A stretch of 46,329 bases of DNA from JABJMC01 sp964459205 (GTDB lineage Bacteria; Patescibacteriota; Gracilibacteria; UBA1369; UBA12473), in the NCBI GenBank assembly GCA_964459205.1, contig CAYWKJ010000005.1:1-46329 (forward strand), in the 5' to 3' direction. This document shows positions 23,594 through 32,643 of this stretch, piece after piece (position 1 is the first letter of the stretch; every line of letters begins with the position of its first letter). The notes below the pieces were generated by a model. It ran no database searches, was not told where the DNA came from, and saw only the letters and a list, made by a program, of their open reading frames with translations. The translations under genes and the position numbers were made by a program.

Positions 23594-24829
23594 ATGAATT
23601 GGGAAGCAAAGCCAGACATATATTATGATATAGGAGACAGCGCCAGTGCTGGGCCAACGTTGGAGGATCAAATGCGAAATGAACTTCAGAGAGAAATTGT
23701 TGAAAATAATTTAAGTTCAGCGGAGATTATGCCCGAGTATGAGCGATCTTTAGAAAGAGTACTACTTACAATTCCGTCTTACGCTAATGTGGAGGAGTAT
23801 TATGGTGATTTTATTGTTAATTGTCCGGACTATACTCATTTTGAGGTAGTGGTTGATGAAGATAGATACGAAGAAATTAAAAAATTATTTAGACGTCTTA
23901 AGGTTGATGAAGATAGAATTTCTTTTTGTAAAATTGAGGATGGTTATCGGGTTGAGGAATGGGCTCAGGATTATACCGATGTTTTTACTGTGAATGGAGA
24001 AAGTCGCTTAATGGTAATGATGGAGATGGCTCCACCTCCAGAAGGCTGGGAAGAGATTTGGGACAAGTTTGTAGAGCGGGGCAATCAAAGGACGCAGTTA
24101 TTAACAAGATGCTTGGCGTCTGATCAATATTTGCAAGTCCCTTTTATTTTTCAAGGGGGTAATATTTTGTTTGATACTACAGATGAAGGAAGCAAAGTTT
24201 TTATTGGTTATGATGACATTATGGTTACGGATTATGCTTATCGTTGGAATGGAGTTAATTTTAGTCGCGAGGAAATTGTTGGCTTGATCTCAAGTTACTT
24301 AGGTGGGGCAGAGGTGATTGTGGTGGGAAAGCGGAAGCAGCCTGAAGAGATTTTTCATTTGGATCATGCGTTTGTGATTTTAGATAATCAAACAGTTGTG
24401 ATGAGAGTTCCTTCTGAGGAGACTAATTTTTCAGATATATTGGCCTCTTATCGGGCAATGTTTGAGGGTTATAGAATTATTGAAATTGAGACGGACCCTG
24501 CGCGTTTTTCTAATTTTAGAAGTTCTGTAAATGGTGTGCCTTTTGTTCATAGGGAAACGGGAGAGAGACAGATGATGTTTCCGGTTTATGAAGAAGATTT
24601 TGTTGATCCAGAGCTTTTTGCAAAATCAGCTCGTTATTTTAAGAGACATCCTATCCAAGCAGAGGATTTAACCAGTGAAGGGCTGGCAGCTTATCGAGCT
24701 TTTCAGGAAGCAGGTTATAAACCAATCCCAGTGCGTAATCTTACCTCTCATCATAAGGGTTCACTGCATTGTTTGACGAATGTTTTGGCAGAGGCGTTTG
24801 TAGAGGATGATGGAGATGAAGTTGTTTAG
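23594..24829 (+). CDS. Pentein-fold guanidino-group-modifying enzyme-like protein
   Basis: The 411-residue protein looks like a member of the agmatine/arginine deiminase superfamily. Candidate active-site motifs appear in the right order: EEWAQDY (Asp126), FQGGNILFD at 187-194, FHLDH at 254-258 with catalytic-type His255, and SLHCLTN with Cys393 near the C-terminus, where the nucleophile is expected. It is longer than agmatine deiminase and the spacing is not identical, so the substrate is uncertain: arginine, agmatine, a peptidyl arginine or another guanidine. No signal peptide. Own promoter with extended -10. Its TAG stop overlaps the TAA of the convergent methyltransferase gene. Confidence 0.72.
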   Translation: MNWEAKPDIYYDIGDSASAGPTLEDQMRNELQREIVENNLSSAEIMPEYERSLERVLLTIPSYANVEEYYGDFIVNCPDYTHFEVVVDEDRYEEIKKLFRRLKVDEDRISFCKIEDGYRVEEWAQDYTDVFTVNGESRLMVMMEMAPPPEGWEEIWDKFVERGNQRTQLLTRCLASDQYLQVPFIFQGGNILFDTTDEGSKVFIGYDDIMVTDYAYRWNGVNFSREEIVGLISSYLGGAEVIVVGKRKQPEEIFHLDHAFVILDNQTVVMRVPSEETNFSDILASYRAMFEGYRIIEIETDPARFSNFRSSVNGVPFVHRETGERQMMFPVYEEDFVDPELFAKSARYFKRHPIQAEDLTSEGLAAYRAFQEAGYKPIPVRNLTSHHKGSLHCLTNVLAEAFVEDDGDEVV

Positions 24830-25395
24830 ACCTTATAAACCCAAATTGGGCTGAACTTTTTTTCGGGGACTCGGGGCTCGTGATGAATTGGCTGGCCCCA
24901 TTCTTTAGGCATCTCAAAGGCGTAGGAGATAATGCGAGTACCAGGTTTTAGTTCTTTTTTGAATTTTTGTTGCATGCGTTTGAGGGCGTGAGGCATTAAA
25001 TAGAAAACCAGCACGTCGGCATCGGAAAGATCCATGTTATAGAAGTTGCGGAATTTAATTTGAGCATTGGAGCCGCGTAGGATGTGATAGGGCTGAGTTA
25101 ATTTAGCAAGGCCATATATTAAAGGAGAAAGCTCTAAACCAAGGGCTTTGGCTTGGTGTTTGCGGGAGGCGGTATGAACCAGCCGGCCATCGCCACACCC
25201 TAAATCTACAACTTTTTCGCCGGGTTTAACTTTGGCTAGTTCGAGCATTTTTTCAACCCGGTTTTGAGGAGTTGGAACCCAAGGAGCGCCCCATAAAAGA
25301 GCCATTAAAGTGGGGATTAAAATAATAGCCATTACAATTGACTCGTACGGGCCAATGGTTGGGAACATGTCCATGAAAGCAAGAAGTTTTTCCAT
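24826..25395 (-). CDS. Membrane-anchored SAM methyltransferase-like protein, copy B
   Basis: A 189-residue protein with an N-terminal membrane helix (about 17-38) and a class I methyltransferase core: VVDLGCGDGRLV at 62-73, then GLELSPLIYGLA and DADVLVFYLMPHALKRM. Substrate unknown. It is clearly paralogous to the gene just upstream, sharing the TM-spacer-core layout and the same order of motifs. The ATG overlaps the upstream stop by one base (TAATG), so translation is coupled. Ends convergently with the pentein gene, sharing bases in the two stop codons. Confidence 0.8.
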   Translation of the reverse strand: MEKLLAFMDMFPTIGPYESIVMAIILIPTLMALLWGAPWVPTPQNRVEKMLELAKVKPGEKVVDLGCGDGRLVHTASRKHQAKALGLELSPLIYGLAKLTQPYHILRGSNAQIKFRNFYNMDLSDADVLVFYLMPHALKRMQQKFKKELKPGTRIISYAFEMPKEWGQPIHHEPRVPEKKFSPIWVYKV

Positions 25396-25931
25396 TAGAT
25401 CTTGTAGATGTAAATAGTGAAGGTGCGGTTTTTTTTGTCCTTAGGGATTTTTTTGTACTCTTTAAATCCAGGGAGATGAAAGGTGTTACATATAATAGTA
25501 GTGCCTTTTTTGCATTCTTTTTTGATTTTGGGAGCTAGCTTTGCTTGCGCCTCGGGCCCAAGGTATAAAAAGATGGTTTTAACTTTAGAAAGATCAGCTT
25601 TGAAAAAATTGGAAAAACGGAATTTTATTTTGGAGCGATGGATCAGTTTATTAATAAGTCCCAGCATAATTGTGATGGGGGCGTTTTCATAGCCAACTCC
25701 TTTGGTCCCATATTGTTTTTCGGCGCGGATAAGTAAACGACCATCGCCACAGCCTAGATCATAAATGGTTTGGCCTTTTTTGAGTTTGGCCTCTTTTAAC
25801 ATGCGTTCGATGGTGCGGCGGTTGCTGGGAACAGATGGTGCTCCAGAAATTATATTCACCACTGCCGTAATCAGGAGCAGCAGGGCAAAGACCAGAAAGA
25901 AAATAAGGATTGCGTCGATCAGCATGGTCAT
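25395..25931 (-). CDS. Membrane-anchored SAM methyltransferase-like protein, copy A
   Basis: A 178-residue protein: a membrane helix at about 5-28, a short spacer (SGAPSVPSNRRTIERML), then the methyltransferase motif IYDLGCGDGRLL at 56-67, VGYENAPITIMLGL, and FLYLGPEAQAKLAP. Compact, lacking extra domains. It probably acts at the cytoplasmic membrane face on a lipid or quinone-like or protein substrate; this is inference. ATG at 25931 (or the ATG two codons on). It and the following paralogue form a two-gene operon with a TAATG junction, and a strong terminator for the preceding gene lies just upstream. Confidence 0.8.
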   Translation of the reverse strand: MTMLIDAILIFFLVFALLLLITAVVNIISGAPSVPSNRRTIERMLKEAKLKKGQTIYDLGCGDGRLLIRAEKQYGTKGVGYENAPITIMLGLINKLIHRSKIKFRFSNFFKADLSKVKTIFLYLGPEAQAKLAPKIKKECKKGTTIICNTFHLPGFKEYKKIPKDKKNRTFTIYIYKI

Positions 25932-25944
25932 ACTTTAACATAGA

Positions 25945-25975
25945 TAAAAGAAAAGCCCCGCTTAAGCGGCGGGGC
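25945..25975 (-). terminator. Rho-independent terminator of the 66-residue protein gene
   Basis: GCCCCGC / GCGGGGC stem (7 bp, 7-nt loop that can pair further), followed on the minus strand by CTTTTCTTTT. Confidence 0.85.
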
Positions 25976-25997
25976 CCTTATTCTTTAATAACAGGTC

Positions 25998-26198
25998 TTA
26001 TTTTTCCTTGCGGAGCATTGGAAGACCAGTTCTCTTGTTTTCTACAACTTCGTATCCTCCTGGAAGATCATCAAGAGCATCTGCTTTTTCTTCGCGAGCG
26101 AAGTAGTAAATCTGTTGTTTGCGGCCACCACGAAGGGTAACAACTTTACCGTGAAGGTAATAAGTTTGACCTTTACTGTTAGTGTGTGCGTAAGCCAT
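25998..26198 (-). CDS. Conserved-looking 66-residue small protein
   Basis: A short, balanced-charge protein (MAYAHTNSKGQTYYLHGK...) with many Tyr, Gly and Lys/Arg, predicted mostly beta-strand; no membrane segment, no Cys. I recall similar short proteins in other Patescibacteria but cannot name a family. The gene is convincing: it has its own strong terminator (25945-25975), a promoter-like region (26232-26258) and an ATG with an AT-rich leader of about 27 nt. Such well-isolated small genes are often highly expressed. It might bind nucleic acid, given the basic GGRKQQ and KRTG segments, but that is a guess. Confidence 0.75.
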   Translation of the reverse strand: MAYAHTNSKGQTYYLHGKVVTLRGGRKQQIYYFAREEKADALDDLPGGYEVVENKRTGLPMLRKEK

Positions 26199-26231
26199 TT
26201 TTAATGGGTTAAGAATAAGCTTGGTTTAAGG

Positions 26232-26258
26232 ATAATAAACCTGTTGCTTTCCTGTAAA
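26232..26258 (-). promoter_or_regulatory. Putative promoter of the 66-residue protein gene
   Basis: Minus strand TTTACA (26253-26258) and TATTAT (26232-26237) with a short 15-nt spacer. Confidence 0.35.
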
Positions 26259-26318
26259 GGGAAAATGCGTTTTTTGAACCTGGACGTAACCTGGAAAAGA
26301 GTTTCTTCTATAGGTTTT

Positions 26319-26382
26319 ACAGGTTGGAACAGGTTGCAGGGGATTCCGTTGACAGTTCTTTTTTCTGTTTTATTTACAGGTT
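26319..26382. repeat. Three ACAGGTT heptamers upstream of tRNA-Glu
   Basis: ACAGGTT occurs at 26319, 26329 (10-bp spacing) and 26376, inside the 271-bp gap between the 66-residue protein gene and the tRNA. A possible extra promoter (TTGACA 26349, TATTTA 26371) overlaps. Could be a regulator site; otherwise no gene is seen in 26199-26420. Confidence 0.35.
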
Positions 26383-26420
26383 TGGCCAGGAGGGAAAAAT
26401 TTGAGTTTTTGAGAATTTAG

Positions 26421-26448
26421 TTGACAGGAGTATGCGGCTGACTATACT
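26421..26448 (+). promoter_or_regulatory. Promoter of tRNA-Glu
   Basis: Consensus TTGACA (26421-26426), 16-nt spacer, TATACT (26443-26448); transcript would begin about 15 nt before the tRNA. Confidence 0.8.
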
Positions 26449-26469
26449 AGTTTTGCTCTTAAAAAGTGT

Positions 26470-26544
26470 GGCGCCATCGTCTAGTGGTTAGGACGCCAGG
26501 TTTTCATCCTGGTAACGGGGGTTCGATTCCCCCTGGCGCTACCA
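26470..26544 (+). tRNA. tRNA-Glu (anticodon UUC)
   Basis: A complete cloverleaf of 75 nt with encoded CCA. The acceptor stem is GGCGCCA / TGGCGCT (first pair G-U). The anticodon stem CCAGG/CCTGG encloses loop TTTTCAT, giving anticodon TTC (Glu). The T arm GGGGGTTCGATTCCCCC is perfect. Single-gene transcript with a strong promoter; a short T-run (GAGTTTTT) follows. Confidence 0.97.
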
Positions 26545-26568
26545 GAGTTTTTAGTATGTATTTAAGGG

Positions 26569-26597
26569 TTTACCTTTTTTGATTTTTAGGGTATAAT
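26569..26597 (+). promoter_or_regulatory. Promoter of giant surface gene 1
   Basis: TTTACC (26569-26574), 17-nt spacer, TATAAT (26592-26597), then TAACAG and an A-rich leader of about 22 nt with no Shine-Dalgarno. Confidence 0.75.
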
Positions 26598-26625
26598 TAA
26601 CAGAAATAAAAATAAATTAAAAAAA

Positions 26626-29600
26626 ATGCGTCTGAATTTCTCTCGTGTTTTGTCCCGTTCTCTGGGGCTCATGATAGCCTCAACTGCGTTATTTTTATTA
26701 ATGGGAGTGACTTCTGTTTATGCGACAGATATTTCAGTAACAACTTTAACTGATGTAAATGATACGGGCGTTGATTGCTCCTCAATGGTGCTTGGTGATT
26801 TGCCAGGAGCTGATACTAAGGTTTCGCTTCGAGAGGCGATTTGTGTGACTAATAATAATGAGTTACAGGATGTTATTACTTTTGGTGTTACAGGAACAAT
26901 TGTGTTTGCGTCTGCTTCACCGCAAATTGACGAGCAAGATAGGTTGATGATTAATGGCGCTGATAAAATTGTTTTGGATGGCAATAGTGGGGCTTATGAT
27001 TGTTTTGGGACGGATTTAGAGGATTCCACTGTTGCTAATGTTACGCTGCAGAACTTTACTTTCCAGAATTTTGGCGAAGCTTCTTTATGTGTGTCAGGTA
27101 CCAACTGGATGGTTCGAGATAACTATTTTTTGGGGACTACAGGTGATACTGGTGCGGCGATGCATGTTTATGGGAGTGGTCATCAAATTCGGGATAATTA
27201 TGTTGGTTTGCAATCTGATGGGATTACGAAAAGTTCAATGTATGACGGTATAGTTCTTCAAAGCACTGCTACGAGCATAACCCTGCTTAATAACTATATT
27301 ACGAGTGGTGGCGGTTGTGGAATTAAGTTTAATGGAATGGGAGTTGCTAATATAGTAGGAAATACAATTGGACTGAAAGTAGATGGAACGTCTGCTACTC
27401 CAAATAAGGGTATTTGTGATAATCCTGGGGCAACGCATTCGGGGAATGTACAAATCGGTGGGATAGGTGTTGCTAGTAATACGATTTCTGGAGCAGTTAC
27501 AAATGGTATTGATTTACGTGGTACTTATTCCAATATAGTTACAATTCAAGGAAACAAGATTGGGACGACTACTGATGGGACAGCAATTCGAGCAAACAGT
27601 AATAATGGAATTTTGATATTGGCGAATTGTTCAGGAGGCCCGGCCTGTGTTATTGGAGGAATTACTGGTGACGAAAAAAATATAATTTCTGGAAATACGG
27701 CTGCGGGTCTTCGATTTGGTAATGGAGCTTCTAATTGGGCTGCAGAAAGTAATTATATTGGATTAAATGCGGCTGGAGATGCGGCCTTAGCTAATGCGCA
27801 AGCGGGAGTTTTAATAACTGGTACAGCAACAGATATAACTATTGGAGGTCCGACGGGATGGAATACGATTTCTGGGAATGTGGGCCAGGCGATTGTAGTT
27901 TTAAATGCTTCTGGAGTAGTTAAAATTGCGGGTAATTATATTGGGACCAATCCGTTAGGGACAGCGGCCATAGCCAATGGATTAGCTGGGATATTAGTGG
28001 ATGGAGGAAATGCAAATATAACAGTTGGAATTATTGATGCGGTGGCCCCACAAAATGTTATTTCTGGAAATAACGCCCGTGGAATTAGAATTAGAAATAC
28101 ACTGGGGGGATTGGTAAATGTTTATAGTAGTATTATTGGATTAAATGCTGATCAAAGTGCGGCCATCCCAAATGTACAACAAGCAGTATTAATAGATGGG
28201 ACTAACGCAGCGACTATTACAGTGGGAGGTACACGTGCGGCTGGATTTAACGTGATTACTGGGAATGTAACGGATCCGGCTGTTAATAACGCTATTAAGA
28301 TTGATGATGGGTCTAGTGCGACTTTTAAAGGTAATTTTATTGGGACAAATAGCGCAGGAACATTAGCCATTGGAAATGGCGCGAATCGGGATGCAATTTT
28401 TATTATTGGTGATAATGTGGCAATTGGGGGTACATTAGCTGGTGACGGTAATGTGATTGTTGGTGCGACAGGATTAATTAGTGGCAATCCAGCGGCTCAA
28501 ATTAGAATTGCTGCCGAGGCCGCTAATACTGAGGTTTATGGTAATTTTATTGGAGTGGATCCAGTTGGTACGGGGCTAGGAGTTGGTAATAATGTTGGAG
28601 TTGTTGATCAAGGATCTGGGACAATTATTGGCGCACTTGCTGTTCCGGGACGGAATCATTTTGGGAATTTGGTAAGAGCTATTCATGTAAAAGGTTCTAC
28701 AAGTAGTTTGATAGCTAATAATTATTTAGGGGTAAAGCCGGACGGAACGGCTAGTGGATCTGTTTTAGGAGAAGGGATTGCTATTACAAATGTGGCAACC
28801 GGCACTATTATAGGTGGCCCAGCTGTAACAGCGCGTAATGTGATTGGTAATATTACTGGTGCTGGGGTTACGGTTGATGGTGCTACGGATTTAAGTGTCT
28901 TGGGTAATTATATTGGTTTGGCTCCAGATGGAGTGACTGATTTTGGGAATGGCGCTCATGGCGTGAATGTTATTAATGCGACTGATTTATATATTGGTCG
29001 GAATGTGGGGGATACTACACATGCACCTAATATTATCTCTGGTAATACTGGGTCAGGAATTAATTTAGATTCTTCAGGAGCTATTTCGGGAGTTTATATT
29101 GAGGCCAGTAGAATTGGTACTAATGCGGCGGGGACAGCCGCTGTGCCTAATACTGTTGATGGAATTACGGTTACATCTGGAAGCGGAGTAGTGATCGGTG
29201 GCGCAGATGCAACTTCTCGGAATGTGATTTCTGGGAATGGAGATGATGGAATTGATATAAATGGAGCAGATGGAGTCACGGTGCAAGGGAATTATATTGG
29301 GCATGGAGCTACTATTGGAACAGATGTGGGAAATACAGCGAGTGGAATTAATATGCGTAATGGTGCTAGTAGCAATGTTATTGGGTTTCTATTCAGTGGG
29401 AATATTGATGGGACTAGACGAAATTTTATTAATTTTAATAATGGATCTGGTATTCGTTTGGATGGAGCCACGACAGTTCTTAATACTATGAGAGGTAATA
29501 TTATTGGCACCAGCAATACTTTAAATGCATTTAGTTTTTCAAATGAAGCAAATAATGAAAATAGTTTGCAAAATACTAATATCAAAAATCATACGAATGC

Positions 29601-32565
29601 CTTGATTGATGGTAAGACTAATTTACGTGGTAAGGTTGATTTCTATAGTATTAATGCGGCAGATCAGATTACTTTTGAGGGGTCTAACGCAATTACTAAT
29701 AATGGTAATTTCTTTTTATTAAAACCTTTTACAACCACAGCGACTGATCGGTATTTTATTCAAATCACCACCGGAGCTGGTGATTCAACGGGATATGGTG
29801 TTTATAGAAATGTACTGGTAGATGAGACTTTGCCAACTAGACCGACGATATCGTCTAGTACGTTGCCACAAACAAGTACCCCATTAGTAATTTCTGGGGG
29901 GAAAGATCCTTATACAGGCATATGGTTAAATGATTCAGAAGTTGTGCCTTCTGATGAGGAGAATACTTGGAGCTATTCAGTGGATTTAACAGAAGGTTTA
30001 AATGAACTTGTTTTTACAGCAAAGGATGATGCAGGTAATCAATCTTTACCGCTGATTAGGAACGTTATTTTGGATACAACTGTGCCGGCTGCGCCGACTG
30101 TTATTGCTAATGCTCTGGTAACTGGATCAGCCGATAGCCCTTTGTATCGCGTGAGTGGTACAAAAGAGGCTAATTCTGCGATTTGGTTGAATGGAAGTGA
30201 GGCTGTGCAAGTTAATTCAAATACTAATTGGATTTATGATGTGAAATTAGTGGAAGGAAGTAATACTTTTGTTTTTGTGGCTAAGGATCCAGTTGGGAAT
30301 GTTTCGGAGGATGTAGTGGTTAATATTACTTATGTGAAAGTCCCAGCTTATGGAGGTGGAGGTGGAGGGTCTGGGTCAACAAGTGTGATAGCTCCACCAA
30401 TTTTGATAGCCCCGCCACCACCACCAATTGTGGTAGAGCCAAGCGAATCAGAAGTGGTTGAGACGCCTTCTGATACAGAATCAAGTGAGTCGGAGGTGGT
30501 TGAGTCATCTCCATCGGATACAGAGTCCAGCGTCCCAGAAGTGGTTGAACCGTCTGACACGGAATCAAGTGAGACAGTTACAGTATCAAATCCAATAGAT
30601 AACCAAGTGGTAGTTGATAATATTAGAAATAATTACCCTGTTTATACACCAGATGTTCAGCCTACCTCGCCAACGGTAACGGCTCCGCCGCCACCTAGGC
30701 CACCACTTACAACGCCGCAATTAGGCCCTGAACCAATTAGTCCAGTTCATCCCGCTGCGCCATCCGCTTCGACTAAATTTCAAACTGTTTTGGGAACCGT
30801 AGCTTCAACTGAGACTAGGCCAGGTGAAGTTAGCAGTGTAGTGCAGGACCAAGGAGTGATTATACCTAGTGGGTCATCAAATAGAGACCCGATTATTATC
30901 CCAAGCGCGATGATTGATATTGCTGCTATTCAAATTCGGACTGAAGAACAGGGGATTATTATTCCAAGTGCGATAGTTAGCACGGATTCAGATTCAACAG
31001 AGGAAGCTGATACGGTTTCTGATGGGGAGGAGGTTGTGGTAACAGTAGTGGAGTCAGTGGCGCCGCCACAAAACTTAGTGGCTGTTTTGGAGTCACCAGT
31101 GTATGCGGTGATTACAAATGATGATGATGATAATGGTGTCCCAGATCATTTAGACCCTTTTGGTGAGGATGGATTAGACCCAGAGGCTGATTCTGATGGA
31201 GATGGCATTAATGATGGGGTAGAGATTTTGTTAGGAACGGATGTGTTAGATCCAGATAGTAATAATGATGGTATTGATGATGGGGTGGCTATAGTGCTTG
31301 GTTTAAGCCCGGTGTATGCCGATAGTGATCAAGATGGGATTTCTGACGTTGATGAGCTTGATATGGGGACCGATCCTCTTAGTGCGGATTCAGATGGTGA
31401 TGGAGTAAGTGATGCTGAGGAAGTTGAATTTGGAGGTGATGCCACGGATGCGACGGTTAGTGTGGCTGACAGTGATAATGATGGCATTCCTGATGCCGCG
31501 GAAACGCAATATCATGAAAGTGCGGTTGGTGAGTCTGTTACTTATGAAATAATCACGGGAGGAGGAGGCATGTCTCAGATTGTAATTAAGCCATCAATGG
31601 TTGATACAGATGGTGACGGGTTATCTGATCTTGAGGAAATTAAAATGGGAGCAGATCCAACTGTAGCGGACACAGATGGTGATGGACTTACTGACGCCGA
31701 AGAAGTTAAATTGTTTGGGACTAATCCAAATGAAGAAAACACTGCTGAAGATATTGAGAAGCCGAGCTTAGTTCGCCAGGTACAGGGGGCAACTTTTAGT
31801 TCTAATCATCAGGTTGTGCCTGGATTTGCAAAACCTAATGCTCCGGTTACTGTTTACTTTATTCCACGTCAGACAGAGGTTATAGCTGATAGAGGCTGGC
31901 TTGCTTCTTTTTCACGTTGGCTGATGGCTAGCTTGTTTGAGGGGAGCGCGGAGGATGGCTATTATAAGGTAGAAACTGTGGCGGATGCGGGTGGTAAATT
32001 TTTGGCTGAGGCTGATCTTCCAGATGGAGAATTTGATGTGGTAGTGCGAACTTATGATGTTAATGGTGAAATTGAGGATGAGGGACTTCCTTTTGAAATT
32101 AAAGTGGATACTGAGATTGCGGCTGTTGGTGAGGTTGAACCTTATCAGCTTGATGATCAGCTAATTGATGTTACTGATTTGCAATTAATTACGGTTGGTA
32201 ATAATCAGCCTTATATTTATGGGCGAGCGCCACGAGATTATGAATTAAATGTTATGTGGGCTAGTGAGTTATTCACTTCTTCTCTACTGATTGAAAGTGA
32301 TGAGGAAATGGGTGAGTTTGTGGTAATGGCTCCTGAATTACTAGAAAACGGAGAGCATGATGTGACAGTGCAGGGAATTGATCAGTCACAAAATCTATAT
32401 ACTTCGGCTATTAATGTGGATTTTATGGTGATGGTTGAAGATATTTTGTCTGATGAAAACCCTATGACTCGTATGATGCTCACGGCCTTTACTAGTGTGG
32501 GTATTTTATGTGTTGCGGTGTTCTGGTTGGCAGTCAGAACTAGAAGGCATCAGTTTGTTGATTAG
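26626..32565 (+). CDS. Giant beta-helix surface protein, paralogue 1 (two Ig-like domains)
   Basis: A 1979-residue exported protein. In order: signal peptide (about 1-33, ending SVYA), a CSLREA-like start (KVSLREAICVTNN), a long right-handed beta-helix made of repeats of the type NxISGN...GI.I...NYIGTN..G (to about 1060), two Ig-like domains (about 1066-1238), a six-Gly hinge, a Ser/Glu/Pro stalk with repeated IIPSA motifs, seven or eight DxDxDGxxD calcium-type repeats (about 1496-1705), a C-terminal Ig-like domain, one membrane helix (about 1950-1972) and a short basic tail. No LPXTG motif. Likely membrane-anchored adhesin or glycan-binding fibre; binding partner unknown. Confidence 0.92.
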   Translation: MRLNFSRVLSRSLGLMIASTALFLLMGVTSVYATDISVTTLTDVNDTGVDCSSMVLGDLPGADTKVSLREAICVTNNNELQDVITFGVTGTIVFASASPQIDEQDRLMINGADKIVLDGNSGAYDCFGTDLEDSTVANVTLQNFTFQNFGEASLCVSGTNWMVRDNYFLGTTGDTGAAMHVYGSGHQIRDNYVGLQSDGITKSSMYDGIVLQSTATSITLLNNYITSGGGCGIKFNGMGVANIVGNTIGLKVDGTSATPNKGICDNPGATHSGNVQIGGIGVASNTISGAVTNGIDLRGTYSNIVTIQGNKIGTTTDGTAIRANSNNGILILANCSGGPACVIGGITGDEKNIISGNTAAGLRFGNGASNWAAESNYIGLNAAGDAALANAQAGVLITGTATDITIGGPTGWNTISGNVGQAIVVLNASGVVKIAGNYIGTNPLGTAAIANGLAGILVDGGNANITVGIIDAVAPQNVISGNNARGIRIRNTLGGLVNVYSSIIGLNADQSAAIPNVQQAVLIDGTNAATITVGGTRAAGFNVITGNVTDPAVNNAIKIDDGSSATFKGNFIGTNSAGTLAIGNGANRDAIFIIGDNVAIGGTLAGDGNVIVGATGLISGNPAAQIRIAAEAANTEVYGNFIGVDPVGTGLGVGNNVGVVDQGSGTIIGALAVPGRNHFGNLVRAIHVKGSTSSLIANNYLGVKPDGTASGSVLGEGIAITNVATGTIIGGPAVTARNVIGNITGAGVTVDGATDLSVLGNYIGLAPDGVTDFGNGAHGVNVINATDLYIGRNVGDTTHAPNIISGNTGSGINLDSSGAISGVYIEASRIGTNAAGTAAVPNTVDGITVTSGSGVVIGGADATSRNVISGNGDDGIDINGADGVTVQGNYIGHGATIGTDVGNTASGINMRNGASSNVIGFLFSGNIDGTRRNFINFNNGSGIRLDGATTVLNTMRGNIIGTSNTLNAFSFSNEANNENSLQNTNIKNHTNALIDGKTNLRGKVDFYSINAADQITFEGSNAITNNGNFFLLKPFTTTATDRYFIQITTGAGDSTGYGVYRNVLVDETLPTRPTISSSTLPQTSTPLVISGGKDPYTGIWLNDSEVVPSDEENTWSYSVDLTEGLNELVFTAKDDAGNQSLPLIRNVILDTTVPAAPTVIANALVTGSADSPLYRVSGTKEANSAIWLNGSEAVQVNSNTNWIYDVKLVEGSNTFVFVAKDPVGNVSEDVVVNITYVKVPAYGGGGGGSGSTSVIAPPILIAPPPPPIVVEPSESEVVETPSDTESSESEVVESSPSDTESSVPEVVEPSDTESSETVTVSNPIDNQVVVDNIRNNYPVYTPDVQPTSPTVTAPPPPRPPLTTPQLGPEPISPVHPAAPSASTKFQTVLGTVASTETRPGEVSSVVQDQGVIIPSGSSNRDPIIIPSAMIDIAAIQIRTEEQGIIIPSAIVSTDSDSTEEADTVSDGEEVVVTVVESVAPPQNLVAVLESPVYAVITNDDDDNGVPDHLDPFGEDGLDPEADSDGDGINDGVEILLGTDVLDPDSNNDGIDDGVAIVLGLSPVYADSDQDGISDVDELDMGTDPLSADSDGDGVSDAEEVEFGGDATDATVSVADSDNDGIPDAAETQYHESAVGESVTYEIITGGGGMSQIVIKPSMVDTDGDGLSDLEEIKMGADPTVADTDGDGLTDAEEVKLFGTNPNEENTAEDIEKPSLVRQVQGATFSSNHQVVPGFAKPNAPVTVYFIPRQTEVIADRGWLASFSRWLMASLFEGSAEDGYYKVETVADAGGKFLAEADLPDGEFDVVVRTYDVNGEIEDEGLPFEIKVDTEIAAVGEVEPYQLDDQLIDVTDLQLITVGNNQPYIYGRAPRDYELNVMWASELFTSSLLIESDEEMGEFVVMAPELLENGEHDVTVQGIDQSQNLYTSAINVDFMVMVEDILSDENPMTRMMLTAFTSVGILCVAVFWLAVRTRRHQFVD

Positions 32566-32583
32566 AATAACAGGTTTTAGGTA

Positions 32584-32612
32584 TTTACATTTTCCCTTAT
32601 TTGAGGTATAAT
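32584..32612 (+). promoter_or_regulatory. Promoter of giant surface gene 2
   Basis: TTTACA (32584-32589), 17-nt spacer, TATAAT (32607-32612), then AGAAATAAAAATAAA as in the leader of gene 1. Confidence 0.75.
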
Positions 32613-32643
32613 TATAAGAAATAAAAATAAAATTTCTTTTCCT

